Origin: Acidobacteriota bacterium
Lineage (GTDB): Bacteria; Acidobacteriota; Thermoanaerobaculia; Gp7-AA8; JAHWKK01
Length of the DNA stretch: 64,000 nucleotides
Reading direction: 5' to 3'
Assembly: GCA_019347945.1 (NCBI GenBank)
Contig: JAHWKK010000007.1
Coordinates: 92,205-156,204, forward strand
Below, piece after piece: positions 56,515 through 64,000 of this stretch; positions within the stretch are counted from its first letter, which is position 1; each line of letters starts with the position of its first letter. The notes beneath the pieces were generated by a model. That model ran no database searches, was not told where the DNA came from, and saw only the letters and a program-made list of their open reading frames with translations. Position numbers and translations under genes: made by a program.

Positions 56515-58803
56515 CTAGGGTCCCGGCTCGCGGATTGTGACGGCGCCGGTGGATGGGTCAGTCTCCAGGACGAACGCCCAAAGCTTCATTTCTGCTTGAG
56601 GCGTTACTGTGATGCGGACGTACTCTGCTGTCCGGATTCCCGCGGTTTGGAGGTCGAGGTCGGCGAAGTGTGGGCCTGCAGGGTCGACCTGGCTGAGGGG
56701 AAGTTGGTCCTCGAACAATACCTGCTCGCCTTCCGTGATCCTCACGGTTGCTGTGCCGCCGGGGTGGCGGGCGAGGTCGTAAATGCGCAAGGTTCGGTCG
56801 CGTGGTTCGGGTGTGAGGCCGGTGATCTCGAACGACCCTGTCGCGGCGTCCTCACCGCGGATGACCGGCAGCCGGATCATCTCCCCGGTATTCTCGTCCC
56901 GCACGAACAGGTCGAAGGAGAGCTCGGGGGCGTCGGGTTCTGGCATGACGATGAGGAGGCCCGTCAGCGCGTTGCGCGCGAGCTCTTCGGGCCTGGTGAC
57001 GCCCGGGGAGATCGCGACGGGGTTGCCGCCGATCTCGATCCGCAATACGTCATCGCCGCGCCATGAGGCGACTGCGACGGTCCTCCATGCGCGGTTTTCC
57101 GTCCGGAGTGGTTCGGGCCCAATGAGGACGGGTAAGAGGATCGTCGCTGCCTCGGGTGCTGGTGGTGGTTCGGGTACGTGGTAGAGGAGGATGCTCTTGC
57201 CGATGCGTTCTGGTTCGTACGCGTCAAGCCACTCGAAGGCGGGCTCCCCCCGGCCAAAGCCGGGACCGAGTCGGTTCATGATGCTCACCGCGACCCATCC
57301 CGTCGTGGGATGGTCGTGCAGGGTCGTCAGTGATGGCAGGTCGTGCCAGGGGAGCACGGCACTCCCGAAGTACGAAAGGCTGAGGGTTTCCATGCCCCGC
57401 TCGTTGGCGACCTGCTCGAGCCGGAAGAGGTCCTGCCCCCAGTCGAGATTGCTGTCAAGCAGCCAGCGCTCGGGGTGGTCATTGGCGATCTCGTTGAACC
57501 AAGCGAGGTGATCAGGATGCGCACGCGCGACGTTCCACGTCTGCCAACCCAGGAGGAGCGCGATCAGCGCGCTTGCGACCGCGCCCCACGAGCGTCTCGT
57601 TGCGCCGCAGTACTCTTTGAGCTGTGCGACTGGGAGGACTGCGGTGATGGCCAGGAGTGGGTAGATGGGCAAGACGTGGCGAACGCCGATATTGATTCCC
57701 GAGGTCATCGCGACACCGAGGATGGCGATCGCGGCCGCGGCTGGTGCAAGGCGCTCCCACCGACCACGCCGCGCCTCAATGGTGAGAAGTAGTAGTCCGG
57801 CCAGGCTGAGGAGGAGAAAGGGGATGGGCGTCTTGACGCCGATGGCCACGGGGAAGTAGTACCACCACCCCTGCCAGGAGGTCTCCCCGAGCAGGTACGC
57901 GAAGTGCCCGGTTCGGTTGTGCACGAGAATCTCCAGCACCCCCCGGAAAAGCTCTGGTGCTGGAACTGGAATGTTCTCACCGACTGCGTGGACCGTGGTC
58001 CTGATCGGCCCTTCGGGGAGTGCAGAGTCGTACGTTTGGTGCTTGTCCGCCGGCAAGATGACTCCGAAGGAGAACCCGAACACGGCCCACACCAGAAGCA
58101 CGCCAGCGACGAGGCCGGCGAGGATCCTGATTGTCCATTGCGGCGCGCGGGCGGTGCCATGACGGCTCAGGCGCCGGAGAATGAAGACGAACAGGAGCGC
58201 GCCGGGTAGGAACGCGACCGCGGAGAGCTTCGCCAGCACCGCACCAGCCAAAGCCACGCCGAGCGCAATACTGCGTCCAAGACTTGGGTGCTCGAGCCAC
58301 CAGTCAAACGTGAGAAGGCCTGCGGCCAGCATGGCCGCCGCCGCCGTATCGGTCGTCGCCACTCCCGCATGACCGAGCACCGGCGGGAGGGAGACGAACA
58401 GGAAGGTCCCAAGAGGCGCCGCCCACCACCCGTAAAGGCGCCATGACCAGAGCGCGACGACGATCGCGCCCAGCAGGAAGAACGGGAGGTTCCCAGCACG
58501 AGCCATGACCAGGTGCCGCCGGTACATGTCCTCGTGATACAGGATGAGGTTCCCCTGTTCGACCAACCATCCCTGCTCGACATACGGCACGCCCTCAAGC
58601 CACGGCCCCAGCGCGAAAAGGACCCGTGCAAGCGGGGGGTGCTGCAGGTCGTACGTGTACTTTCCGGCAGCAAGCAGCTCCATGCCCGCAGCGATGTGCG
58701 CGGGCTCGTCCACGATTTGGCTGAACACGTGCCATTCCGTGACGAGGACCGCGCAGCCGGCGAGCAGGAGGACCGCTGTTAGGATGATTGCCGCTAGTCG
58801 CAT
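56515..58803 (-). CDS. GT39/ArnT-like membrane glycosyltransferase
   Basis: A 762-residue protein. About ten transmembrane helices occupy residues 1-430. The first extracytoplasmic loop has IVDEPAHIAAG, matching the acidic GT-C motif of protein O-mannosyltransferases and ArnT. TTDTAAAAMLAAGLLTFDWW and GINIGVRHVLPIYPLLA are further family signs. A 300-residue periplasmic C-terminal domain includes DSNLDWGQDLFRLEQV. The substrate is probably a polyprenyl-linked sugar. Base and codon use look different from neighbours (fewer TCGA/GATC-like steps), which might point to acquisition. TAGAAT lies on the minus strand about 27 bases upstream. Confidence 0.88.
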   Translation of the reverse strand: MRLAAIILTAVLLLAGCAVLVTEWHVFSQIVDEPAHIAAGMELLAAGKYTYDLQHPPLARVLFALGPWLEGVPYVEQGWLVEQGNLILYHEDMYRRHLVMARAGNLPFFLLGAIVVALWSWRLYGWWAAPLGTFLFVSLPPVLGHAGVATTDTAAAAMLAAGLLTFDWWLEHPSLGRSIALGVALAGAVLAKLSAVAFLPGALLFVFILRRLSRHGTARAPQWTIRILAGLVAGVLLVWAVFGFSFGVILPADKHQTYDSALPEGPIRTTVHAVGENIPVPAPELFRGVLEILVHNRTGHFAYLLGETSWQGWWYYFPVAIGVKTPIPFLLLSLAGLLLLTIEARRGRWERLAPAAAAIAILGVAMTSGINIGVRHVLPIYPLLAITAVLPVAQLKEYCGATRRSWGAVASALIALLLGWQTWNVARAHPDHLAWFNEIANDHPERWLLDSNLDWGQDLFRLEQVANERGMETLSLSYFGSAVLPWHDLPSLTTLHDHPTTGWVAVSIMNRLGPGFGRGEPAFEWLDAYEPERIGKSILLYHVPEPPPAPEAATILLPVLIGPEPLRTENRAWRTVAVASWRGDDVLRIEIGGNPVAISPGVTRPEELARNALTGLLIVMPEPDAPELSFDLFVRDENTGEMIRLPVIRGEDAATGSFEITGLTPEPRDRTLRIYDLARHPGGTATVRITEGEQVLFEDQLPLSQVDPAGPHFADLDLQTAGIRTAEYVRITVTPQAEMKLWAFVLETDPSTGAVTIREPGP

Positions 58804-59566
58804 GGCTTGAGTCGTTCCGGGGAGCCGGGATTCTACCAGCAAACAACTCAGGCCCGAGCGAGAGGCGGAGAGTGCCGCCGGGACCGACCGGTCCCAGCGG
58901 CCAAGTAGTTGCTCGATCGCGTACTACGACTGTGGCGAATGCTCGTGGCATTGATACGCGGCGCAGATCTCCCCTCAGCTCTGCGATCTCGGTCGTGAGC
59001 TGCTCGAGCGTCGCATCGTCGATGTGACCGTGCCGGAACCGACGGGCGATCATCGCGCATCTGGCCAGGATCGAGTCGCTCGTTGCGACCGATACGTGCA
59101 AGGTCACGGCATGCCCAATCTCATCAAAATGCTCGCCCTCAACTGAGTAGATCGTGACGGTCCGCAGAGCACGCTCTTCGGAAGAGTCGAGACGCTTGGC
59201 TCAGCGGGTTATGCACGGGGGCTCAAGCATTTCGTGGAAATCTTGAGCTCGAGAACAGTCCGGAATCAGTCAAGGGGACGACCTAAAAGAATCCAACAAC
59301 CGCTTCGCCACCCCTTCCTCTTCATGGCCTCGCACTCGTTTCGAGTCGGGGCCTAAGGCGATCTGACGAAGAAAGATCTTTGCCTGGCGATGCTTTTTCT
59401 TTGGCACACGGATTCGGCTGGTAGATCGTTGTTTGGCCGTCGGCAGCTGGATCTCCCTCCTGACTCTCTGTACCATCCTCGCGATCGGCGCCGCGAGGGC
59501 GCGCCACCGAAGGAATCATTGAGGTTCGACCCCGCGTTCGGAGCATCTGCCAACCGGATTTCATGG
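58804..59566. other. Long intergenic region with a possible gene remnant
   Basis: No gene can be supported with confidence. On the minus strand, the frame from about 59205 down to 58900 reads like protein (DSSEERALRTVTIYSVEGEH, then FDEIGHAVTLHVSVATSDS), is preceded by TGA and has only GTG/ATG starts inside it. It may be a decayed gene or a small unknown protein. The part next to the tRNA (59270-59566) holds nothing recognisable. No terminator with a T-run was seen. Confidence 0.3.
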
Positions 59567-59641
<75 letters not shown>

Positions 59642-59656
59642 CCTTTCCCTCCTGTT

Positions 59657-60355
59657 TCAGCTCCAGGCGAGAATGTTTTTCCCGTTCATCGGCCTCGAGG
59701 CCCCCGACGCCAGAAATGCGATCATCTCCGCGATCTCTTCGGGCATCATCTCGGCCTCGGCGCCCGGTGCGGCCTTCTCCAGCATTTCCGTGCGTACCGA
59801 TCCCGGGCTGATGCAGTTCACGCGGATGCCGGTTTCCTTCAACTCGCCGGCGAGCGCCTCGGTGAACATGATCAGAGCCGCCTTCGACGACGCATAGGAG
59901 ACGAAACCGGGAAACTTGTCGGGACCACTGACGCCGCTGATCGAACCGACGTTCACGATCGCGCCGCGCCCTGTGTGCTTCATGATCGGAATCGCGTGCC
60001 GGCACGTGAGAAACGCCGACCGGATGTTTGCCGCGAATGTCGCGTCCCACGACGCGGGCGACGTCTCCGTCAGGCGTGCGGGATCGACATGGCCGGCATT
60101 GTTCACCAGAATCGACACTCTTCCGAAGGACTCGTTGCACTCTCTGAAGAGTCGTGCGATGTCGTCTTCGACCGTGACGTCACCCCTGACGACGAGCATC
60201 CGCTCGGGGAACTCGGACGCGACCTCCCGGAGCTCTTTTTCGCGGCGGGCAAAAATTGCGACGCGGGCTCCTTCACGGGCGAAGAGGCGCGCCGTCGCGG
60301 CCCCGATCCCGCTCGAGGCTCCCGTGACGATCGCGATCTCATCCTGGAATCTCAT
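59657..60355 (-). CDS. Short-chain dehydrogenase/reductase
   Basis: A 232-residue classical SDR. VTGASSGIG (residues 10-18) is the cofactor loop, LVNNAGH the NNAG motif, VNVGSIS the catalytic Ser strand and YASSK the catalytic Tyr-Lys. FARREKEL with Arg after the second strand suggests NADP(H). It is closest to 3-oxoacyl-ACP reductase-like or glucose-dehydrogenase-like SDRs; the substrate is unknown. Its 3' end lies 15 bases from tRNA-Cys; upstream on the minus strand is a divergent gap with the dioxygenase-like gene. Confidence 0.92.
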   Translation of the reverse strand: MRFQDEIAIVTGASSGIGAATARLFAREGARVAIFARREKELREVASEFPERMLVVRGDVTVEDDIARLFRECNESFGRVSILVNNAGHVDPARLTETSPASWDATFAANIRSAFLTCRHAIPIMKHTGRGAIVNVGSISGVSGPDKFPGFVSYASSKAALIMFTEALAGELKETGIRVNCISPGSVRTEMLEKAAPGAEAEMMPEEIAEMIAFLASGASRPMNGKNILAWS

Positions 60356-60459
60356 CGCCTGATCCTATACGACCACTCATGATCCGGAAGCGCGAACGGG
60401 GCGGCAAACCCTTCGTGAACACCACGGCGGAATGGGCGCATCATCGCTATGATCGTCTG

Positions 60460-61116
60460 ATGCGAGCTCTCATGGTGACAGCGGTCCTCGTCCTCTCCTG
60501 TGTCCGAGGGGATGCCCTTGGAGAGAGTGAAGAGCTGGTGGTCGTCGGGGGACCTTGTGAAGGGTGCGAGACGGTAGCCGAAGGGATGCCGCAGGAGCTT
60601 TCTTCGGTGGGGACGATTGCCCCGAGCTCCGAACCGGGAGTGAGGATGACGATCCGCGGTCGTGTGCTCGATGCCAGCGGGGAGGCGGTCCAGGGAGTCA
60701 TCGTCTACGCGTACCACACCGACGACGGGGGTATTTATCCGCGCAACGGTTCCGGCGGCCATCGCCACGGAGGCCTTCGGGGATGGGCGCGTTCGGATGA
60801 AGAGGGGCGCTACGCCTTCGAGACGATCCGGCCGGGCGGATATCCCGGTTCGACCAGTCCCGCCCATGTGCACATGCACGTGATCGAGGAGTCGGGCTGC
60901 AGCTACTACATCGACGACATACTCTTCACCGACGATCCACGACTCGATGCGGCCGCCCGGAGGCAGATGGCTCGCGGGCGAGGCGGCAACGGGATCGTCA
61001 CCCCCGCCTCCGAACCGGACGGGTCGATCACCGTAGTTCGCGACATCGTCCTCGGAGCGGGCATTCGCGATTACGACCGCTGCCGCGAGCTGGCTGCGGC
61101 CCGCCCCAGATCCTGA
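60460..61116 (+). CDS. Secreted intradiol ring-cleavage dioxygenase-like protein
   Basis: A 218-residue protein with an N-terminal signal or anchor (MRALMVTAVLVLSCVRG). The core RGRVLDASGEAVQGVIVYAY, HTDDGGIYP, LRGWARSDEEGRYAFETIRPGGYP and PAHVHMHV matches intradiol dioxygenases (catechol/protocatechuate family): two Tyr and two His (HVHMH) as iron ligands. Secreted members exist and may act on phenolics or lignin-like compounds. A TATGAT box ends seven bases before the ATG, hinting at a leaderless transcript; a longer in-frame start at 60379 is possible. Confidence 0.8.
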   Translation: MRALMVTAVLVLSCVRGDALGESEELVVVGGPCEGCETVAEGMPQELSSVGTIAPSSEPGVRMTIRGRVLDASGEAVQGVIVYAYHTDDGGIYPRNGSGGHRHGGLRGWARSDEEGRYAFETIRPGGYPGSTSPAHVHMHVIEESGCSYYIDDILFTDDPRLDAAARRQMARGRGGNGIVTPASEPDGSITVVRDIVLGAGIRDYDRCRELAAARPRS

Positions 61117-61158
61117 CGGGGGACCTAACGAAGAAACAAAGGGCGAGTGGCCCTCGGA

Positions 61159-61186
61159 GTTATCAATATGATATCATTGTGATAAC
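61159..61186. promoter_or_regulatory. 28-bp near-perfect palindrome upstream of the ribbon-helix-helix gene
   Basis: GTTATCAATATGAT and ATCATTGTGATAAC form an inverted repeat (12 of 14 positions pair), AT-rich in GC-rich surroundings, ending 26 bases before the small gene. It contains TATGAT/TATCAT -10-like boxes on each strand. This is the expected operator form for an autoregulating ribbon-helix-helix dimer. Confidence 0.6.
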
Positions 61187-61212
61187 GGGCAGTGGTGCTC
61201 GCTCTGTAACTG

Positions 61213-61371
61213 ATGGCTGAACGGAAAGCGTACCTTCTGCGAATGGATCCGCGGATTCTCGAGGCTCTGCAGCGCTGGTCGGATGACGAGCTGCGGAGCC
61301 TCAACGCGCAGATCGACTTTCTTCTCCGGAAAGCACTTCGCGACGCCGGCAGGCTTCCGAAAAAGAAATGA
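61213..61371 (+). CDS. Tiny Arc-type ribbon-helix-helix protein
   Basis: A 52-residue protein too short for usual gene calling. MAERKAYLLRMDPRILEALQ has the beta strand (KAYLLRM) and helix A, then DDELRSLNAQIDFLLRKAL is helix B with the Arc/MetJ-like N-Q-I-D-F-L-L pattern. It ends in a basic tail. A 28-bp palindrome lies upstream. The PxpB-PxpC gene begins 22 bases later. It probably represses its own promoter and perhaps the following gene. Confidence 0.85.
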   Translation: MAERKAYLLRMDPRILEALQRWSDDELRSLNAQIDFLLRKALRDAGRLPKKK

Positions 61372-61393
61372 AACTCGAACGAGGGCTTCGCCC

Positions 61394-62875
61394 GTGAAAG
61401 ATTTCTTCGAGCTTCGAAGCGCCGGTCCCGGGACGGTGCTGGTGCAGCTGGACGACGATCCGGCGATGGTCGAAGCCGTCCAGACGACGCTCTCTCAGAT
61501 GGACGCGGTGGAATCTGCGACCCCAGGCTTCGATTCGGTTTTCGTCAGCTTCGATCCGCGCACGCTCTCGCTGGAAGAGATCACAACGGCGCTCGAGGCG
61601 ATCCCACCCCCGGATCGGTCACGGCTCGCCTCGGGGAGTGAGATCGAGATACCGGTCTCGATTGCCGCCGCCGATGCACCCGACCTCGATTTCATCGTCG
61701 AAGCCTGCGGAGTCGGCCGGGAGGAGCTCATCGAGATTCTCCGCTCGGTCGTTCTGCGCGGACGATTCGAGGGCTTTCTTCCCGGGTTCGTCTATCTGGA
61801 CGGCCTCCCGCCCCGGCTCGTGATCGAGCGCCGTACGGTCCCGCGCACGAAGGTCCCCGCGGGGAGTTTTGCGATCGCGGCCGGAATGGCCGGCTTCTAT
61901 CCGCTCGCCTCGCCGGCTGGCTGGCACATCCTCGGCCGGACGCCCGCGGCCCTCGTCGATCCTGAGCGGAGACCGGCGAAGCTGCTGCGGCCTGGCGATC
62001 GGATATCGCTCCGGCTTTGCGAGTCGATGGAGGAGGCTCGATCGGTCTGGAGCGATCCGCGGCCTGTCGATCGAGGACTTGCCTCTGCCGGTCGCGGTCG
62101 TCCGTTGCTGCGCGTCGAGCGCCCGGGACAGATGGCGCTCATCGTCGACGGCTCGACCGGTCGGAGGCCGTTCGATGCCGGCGCCGCCCGTGCCGCAAAC
62201 CTTGCCGTGGGGAATCCGGAAGGTGCCCCGGTGATGGAGATTGCCGCAGTCGGTCCGGTACTCCGCTTCGATGACGAGGCGATGTTGTCGTGGCAGGGAG
62301 CAGACCCCGACATTTCAGTCGACGACTCGAGCGTCGGGGTGAAAGCGCAGTTCCCGGTCGTGGCGGGGTCGATGGTCGCCATCGGTCCGCTGCGCGAAGG
62401 CTTGCGCGGATGGCTCGCGGTTTCAGGGGGCTACTCCCACTTCGGGTCCGGGGTGCTCCGGGAAGGCGATCAGCTGGGGAGCGAGGGCTTGCCGGCCCGT
62501 ACCCCGAGAATCGTGCCGGTCGAACGCACCGGGCGAACGACGATCGGTGTCTGGCCGGGACCGCACCCCATCGACCCGGACGAGCTGCAGCTGCTCACAT
62601 CGATCGTCTGGACCGTCACGGCCGAGATCGATCGGACCGGCGTTCGCCTCGAGTCCCCGGAAATCTCCACGGGACCTCGCGGCGTCGCGAGCTGCGGAAT
62701 GCGAGCCGGGTCGGTCCAGTGGCATCCTGGCGGCCAGCTCGTGGCGATGGGGCCCGATCATCCCGTGACCGGGGGATATCTGCAGCCCTTCTCGATCGAC
62801 CGCGAGGAGATCTGGAAGCTGGCTGCGCTTCGTCCGGGCGAGAGCGTCTGGTTCATTCTCCTGAACCGGAAATGA
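61394..62875 (+). CDS. 5-oxoprolinase subunits B and C fused (PxpB-PxpC; KipI-KipA family)
   Basis: A 493-residue fusion. Residues about 1-215 are the KipI/PxpB cyclophilin-like domain (EACGVGREELIEILRS, GFLPGFVYLDGLPPRL and TKVPAGSFAIAAGMAGFYP, SPAGWHILG). Residues about 225-493 are KipA/PxpC (RVERPGQMALIVDGSTGRRPF, GNPEGAPVMEI and LRGWLAVSGGY, REGDQLG). PxpA with PxpBC opens 5-oxoproline to glutamate using ATP; pxpA is not in view. The start is GTG 61394 with GAGGG eight bases upstream. B and C are separate in E. coli; fusions are common. Confidence 0.92.
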   Translation: MKDFFELRSAGPGTVLVQLDDDPAMVEAVQTTLSQMDAVESATPGFDSVFVSFDPRTLSLEEITTALEAIPPPDRSRLASGSEIEIPVSIAAADAPDLDFIVEACGVGREELIEILRSVVLRGRFEGFLPGFVYLDGLPPRLVIERRTVPRTKVPAGSFAIAAGMAGFYPLASPAGWHILGRTPAALVDPERRPAKLLRPGDRISLRLCESMEEARSVWSDPRPVDRGLASAGRGRPLLRVERPGQMALIVDGSTGRRPFDAGAARAANLAVGNPEGAPVMEIAAVGPVLRFDDEAMLSWQGADPDISVDDSSVGVKAQFPVVAGSMVAIGPLREGLRGWLAVSGGYSHFGSGVLREGDQLGSEGLPARTPRIVPVERTGRTTIGVWPGPHPIDPDELQLLTSIVWTVTAEIDRTGVRLESPEISTGPRGVASCGMRAGSVQWHPGGQLVAMGPDHPVTGGYLQPFSIDREEIWKLAALRPGESVWFILLNRK

Positions 62876-62911
62876 TGACCGCGCACGTGCTTTGCTCCGG
62901 GAAGTCCCGGA

Positions 62912-63814
62912 ATGAAGATCATGATCTCGGGAGGTACCGGCTTCGTCGGACAGGGGCTGATCCCGAAACTCCTTTCGGGAGGGCACGAGGTCGTGGTCCT
63001 TTCCCGATCGAACAGCAGCGAATCGGGGCGTGTCCGCATCGTTCAATGGGAGATGCGAAGCGATGGCGACTGGACGTCCGAGCTCGCCGACACCGAGGCC
63101 ATCGTCAACCTCGCTGGTGAGAACATCGCATCGGGTCGCTGGACCGAAAAGAAGAAGAGGAAACTTCTCAACAGCCGGACCAACACCACGCGTGCTCTGG
63201 TGGAAGCACTCCGGAAATCGCAGCGCAGGAATGTCCATTTCGTCAGCGCCTCCGCGGTCGGATACTACGGTTCGCGGGGAGATGAAGTCCTCGATGAGGA
63301 GTCGGGTCCCGGGGAGGGCTTTCTCGCAGAGATGGCGGTTCAGTGGGAAGGTGCTGCGATGGCCGCTTCCGACTTCGCGACCGTCACCATCTGCAGGTTG
63401 GGAGTCGTTCTCGGAGATGGTGGGATGCTCGGGCGGATCGAAAAGATATTTCGTCTATATCTCGGCGGCAGACTCGGAAACGGACGGCAATGGATGTCGT
63501 GGATCGATCGGAACGATCTGGCCGATCTTTTCGTCTGGCTGCTCGAGCGGAAAGAAGGGACGGCGGGGATCTACAACCTGGTCTCGCCCAATCCGGTGAC
63601 CAACAGACGATTCACGGATCTGTTCGCCCGAGCGGTCGGTCGCCCGGCGCCTTTCGTCGTTCCGCGGTTTGCGCTCGAGCTGGCTCTGGGTGAGATGGCG
63701 CGTGAGCTGTTGCTGGTAAGCCAGCGGGTTCATCCATCCCGGGTTTCCTCGGAAGGGTTCCAGTTTCTGCATCCGACGCTGGAGTCCTCACTCGGGCGGA
63801 TCTACGGAGCGTAG
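62912..63814 (+). CDS. TIGR01777-family epimerase (SDR39U1/YfcH-like)
   Basis: A 300-residue NAD(P)-dependent SDR. ISGGTGFVGQGL (residues 5-16) is the nucleotide loop. NLAGENIASGRWTEKKKR is the family hallmark, then VSASAVGYYG, GFLAEMAVQWEGAA and WIDRNDLADLFVWLLE. A C-terminal DUF1731-like domain (YNLVSPNPVTNRRF, HPSRVSSEGFQFLHP) closes it. The chemical role is not proven for this family. The last gene before the poly-G end; its C-terminus is complete. Confidence 0.93.
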   Translation: MKIMISGGTGFVGQGLIPKLLSGGHEVVVLSRSNSSESGRVRIVQWEMRSDGDWTSELADTEAIVNLAGENIASGRWTEKKKRKLLNSRTNTTRALVEALRKSQRRNVHFVSASAVGYYGSRGDEVLDEESGPGEGFLAEMAVQWEGAAMAASDFATVTICRLGVVLGDGGMLGRIEKIFRLYLGGRLGNGRQWMSWIDRNDLADLFVWLLERKEGTAGIYNLVSPNPVTNRRFTDLFARAVGRPAPFVVPRFALELALGEMARELLLVSQRVHPSRVSSEGFQFLHPTLESSLGRIYGA

Positions 63815-63822
63815 ACGGGGTC

Positions 63823-64000
<178 letters not shown>

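Noticed and set aside
58595..59107. 170-codon minus-strand open frame starting with GTG at 59107
   Set aside because: It overlaps the glycosyltransferase N-terminus in a different frame; only the region before about 58900 looks coding, so it is listed as a possible remnant rather than a gene.

Overview
The window is a GC-rich, gene-dense bacterial chromosome segment. It begins inside valS and ends in a run of G that looks like a sequencing artefact, so it is probably the end of a contig. An LpxH-type hydrolase, lipoproteins, periplasmic proteins and a MacB-like efflux operon point to a Gram-negative, lipid A-making bacterium. The overall mix (SelB, sulfatase-like/TPR lipoprotein, MoeA with a binding-protein tail, MacB-type operon with its own NtrC-type regulator, six-hairpin protein) fits Acidobacteriota or a relative; this is inference, since no rRNA is present. 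No phage, CRISPR array or origin was seen.

Layout. 1-6.3 kb: valS diverges from a tightly overlapping operon tsaD - DnaC-like ATPase - membrane protein - DnaJ-like - macro domain - LpxH-like. 6.3-8.3 kb: small secreted protein, HigBA-type toxin-antitoxin pair and a secreted protein. 8.3-17.2 kb: M23 peptidase, a GHMP kinase with an unusual C-terminal extension, dnaB, DUF72, Ser/Thr kinase and selB. 17.5-23.2 kb: an accessory stretch with a secreted subtilase, a methyltransferase, a REP-associated tyrosine transposase amid palindromic/direct repeats, a broken hicA with intact hicB, and an eroded PIN/DUF433 pair. 23.3-29.4 kb: nhaA, icd, dinB and a YfhO-like membrane protein. 29.8-35.7 kb: two moeA genes (one fused to a periplasmic-binding-like domain), a DUF885 lipoprotein, and a nucleotidyltransferase-fold protein with a small partner. 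35.7-40.7 kb: mnmA, an EamA transporter, a maeB-type malic enzyme and a DinB/YfiT protein. 40.7-47.9 kb: one minus-strand operon for an efflux system (adaptor, ATPase, two permeases) followed by a sigma-54 response regulator and histidine kinase. 48-58.8 kb: rlmN, a small conserved protein, erythromycin-esterase-like protein, DUF5335, pcm, a six-hairpin protein, a metallophosphoesterase, an alkaline-phosphatase-superfamily/TPR lipoprotein and a GT39-like membrane glycosyltransferase. 59.5-63.8 kb: tRNA-Cys, SDR, intradiol-dioxygenase-like protein, a tiny ribbon-helix-helix gene with a palindromic operator, a PxpB-PxpC fusion and a TIGR01777 epimerase.

Much of the window is organised as short translationally coupled operons (ATGA or GTGA overlaps), including translation and tRNA quality functions (valS, tsaD, mnmA, selB, rlmN, tRNA-Cys), replication (dnaB, DnaC-like loader, dinB), envelope biogenesis and molybdenum cofactor work. 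The most unusual items are the GHMP kinase fusion, the transposase-repeat locus with its shared core motif, the decayed toxin-antitoxin cluster, and the ribbon-helix-helix gene with its own palindrome.
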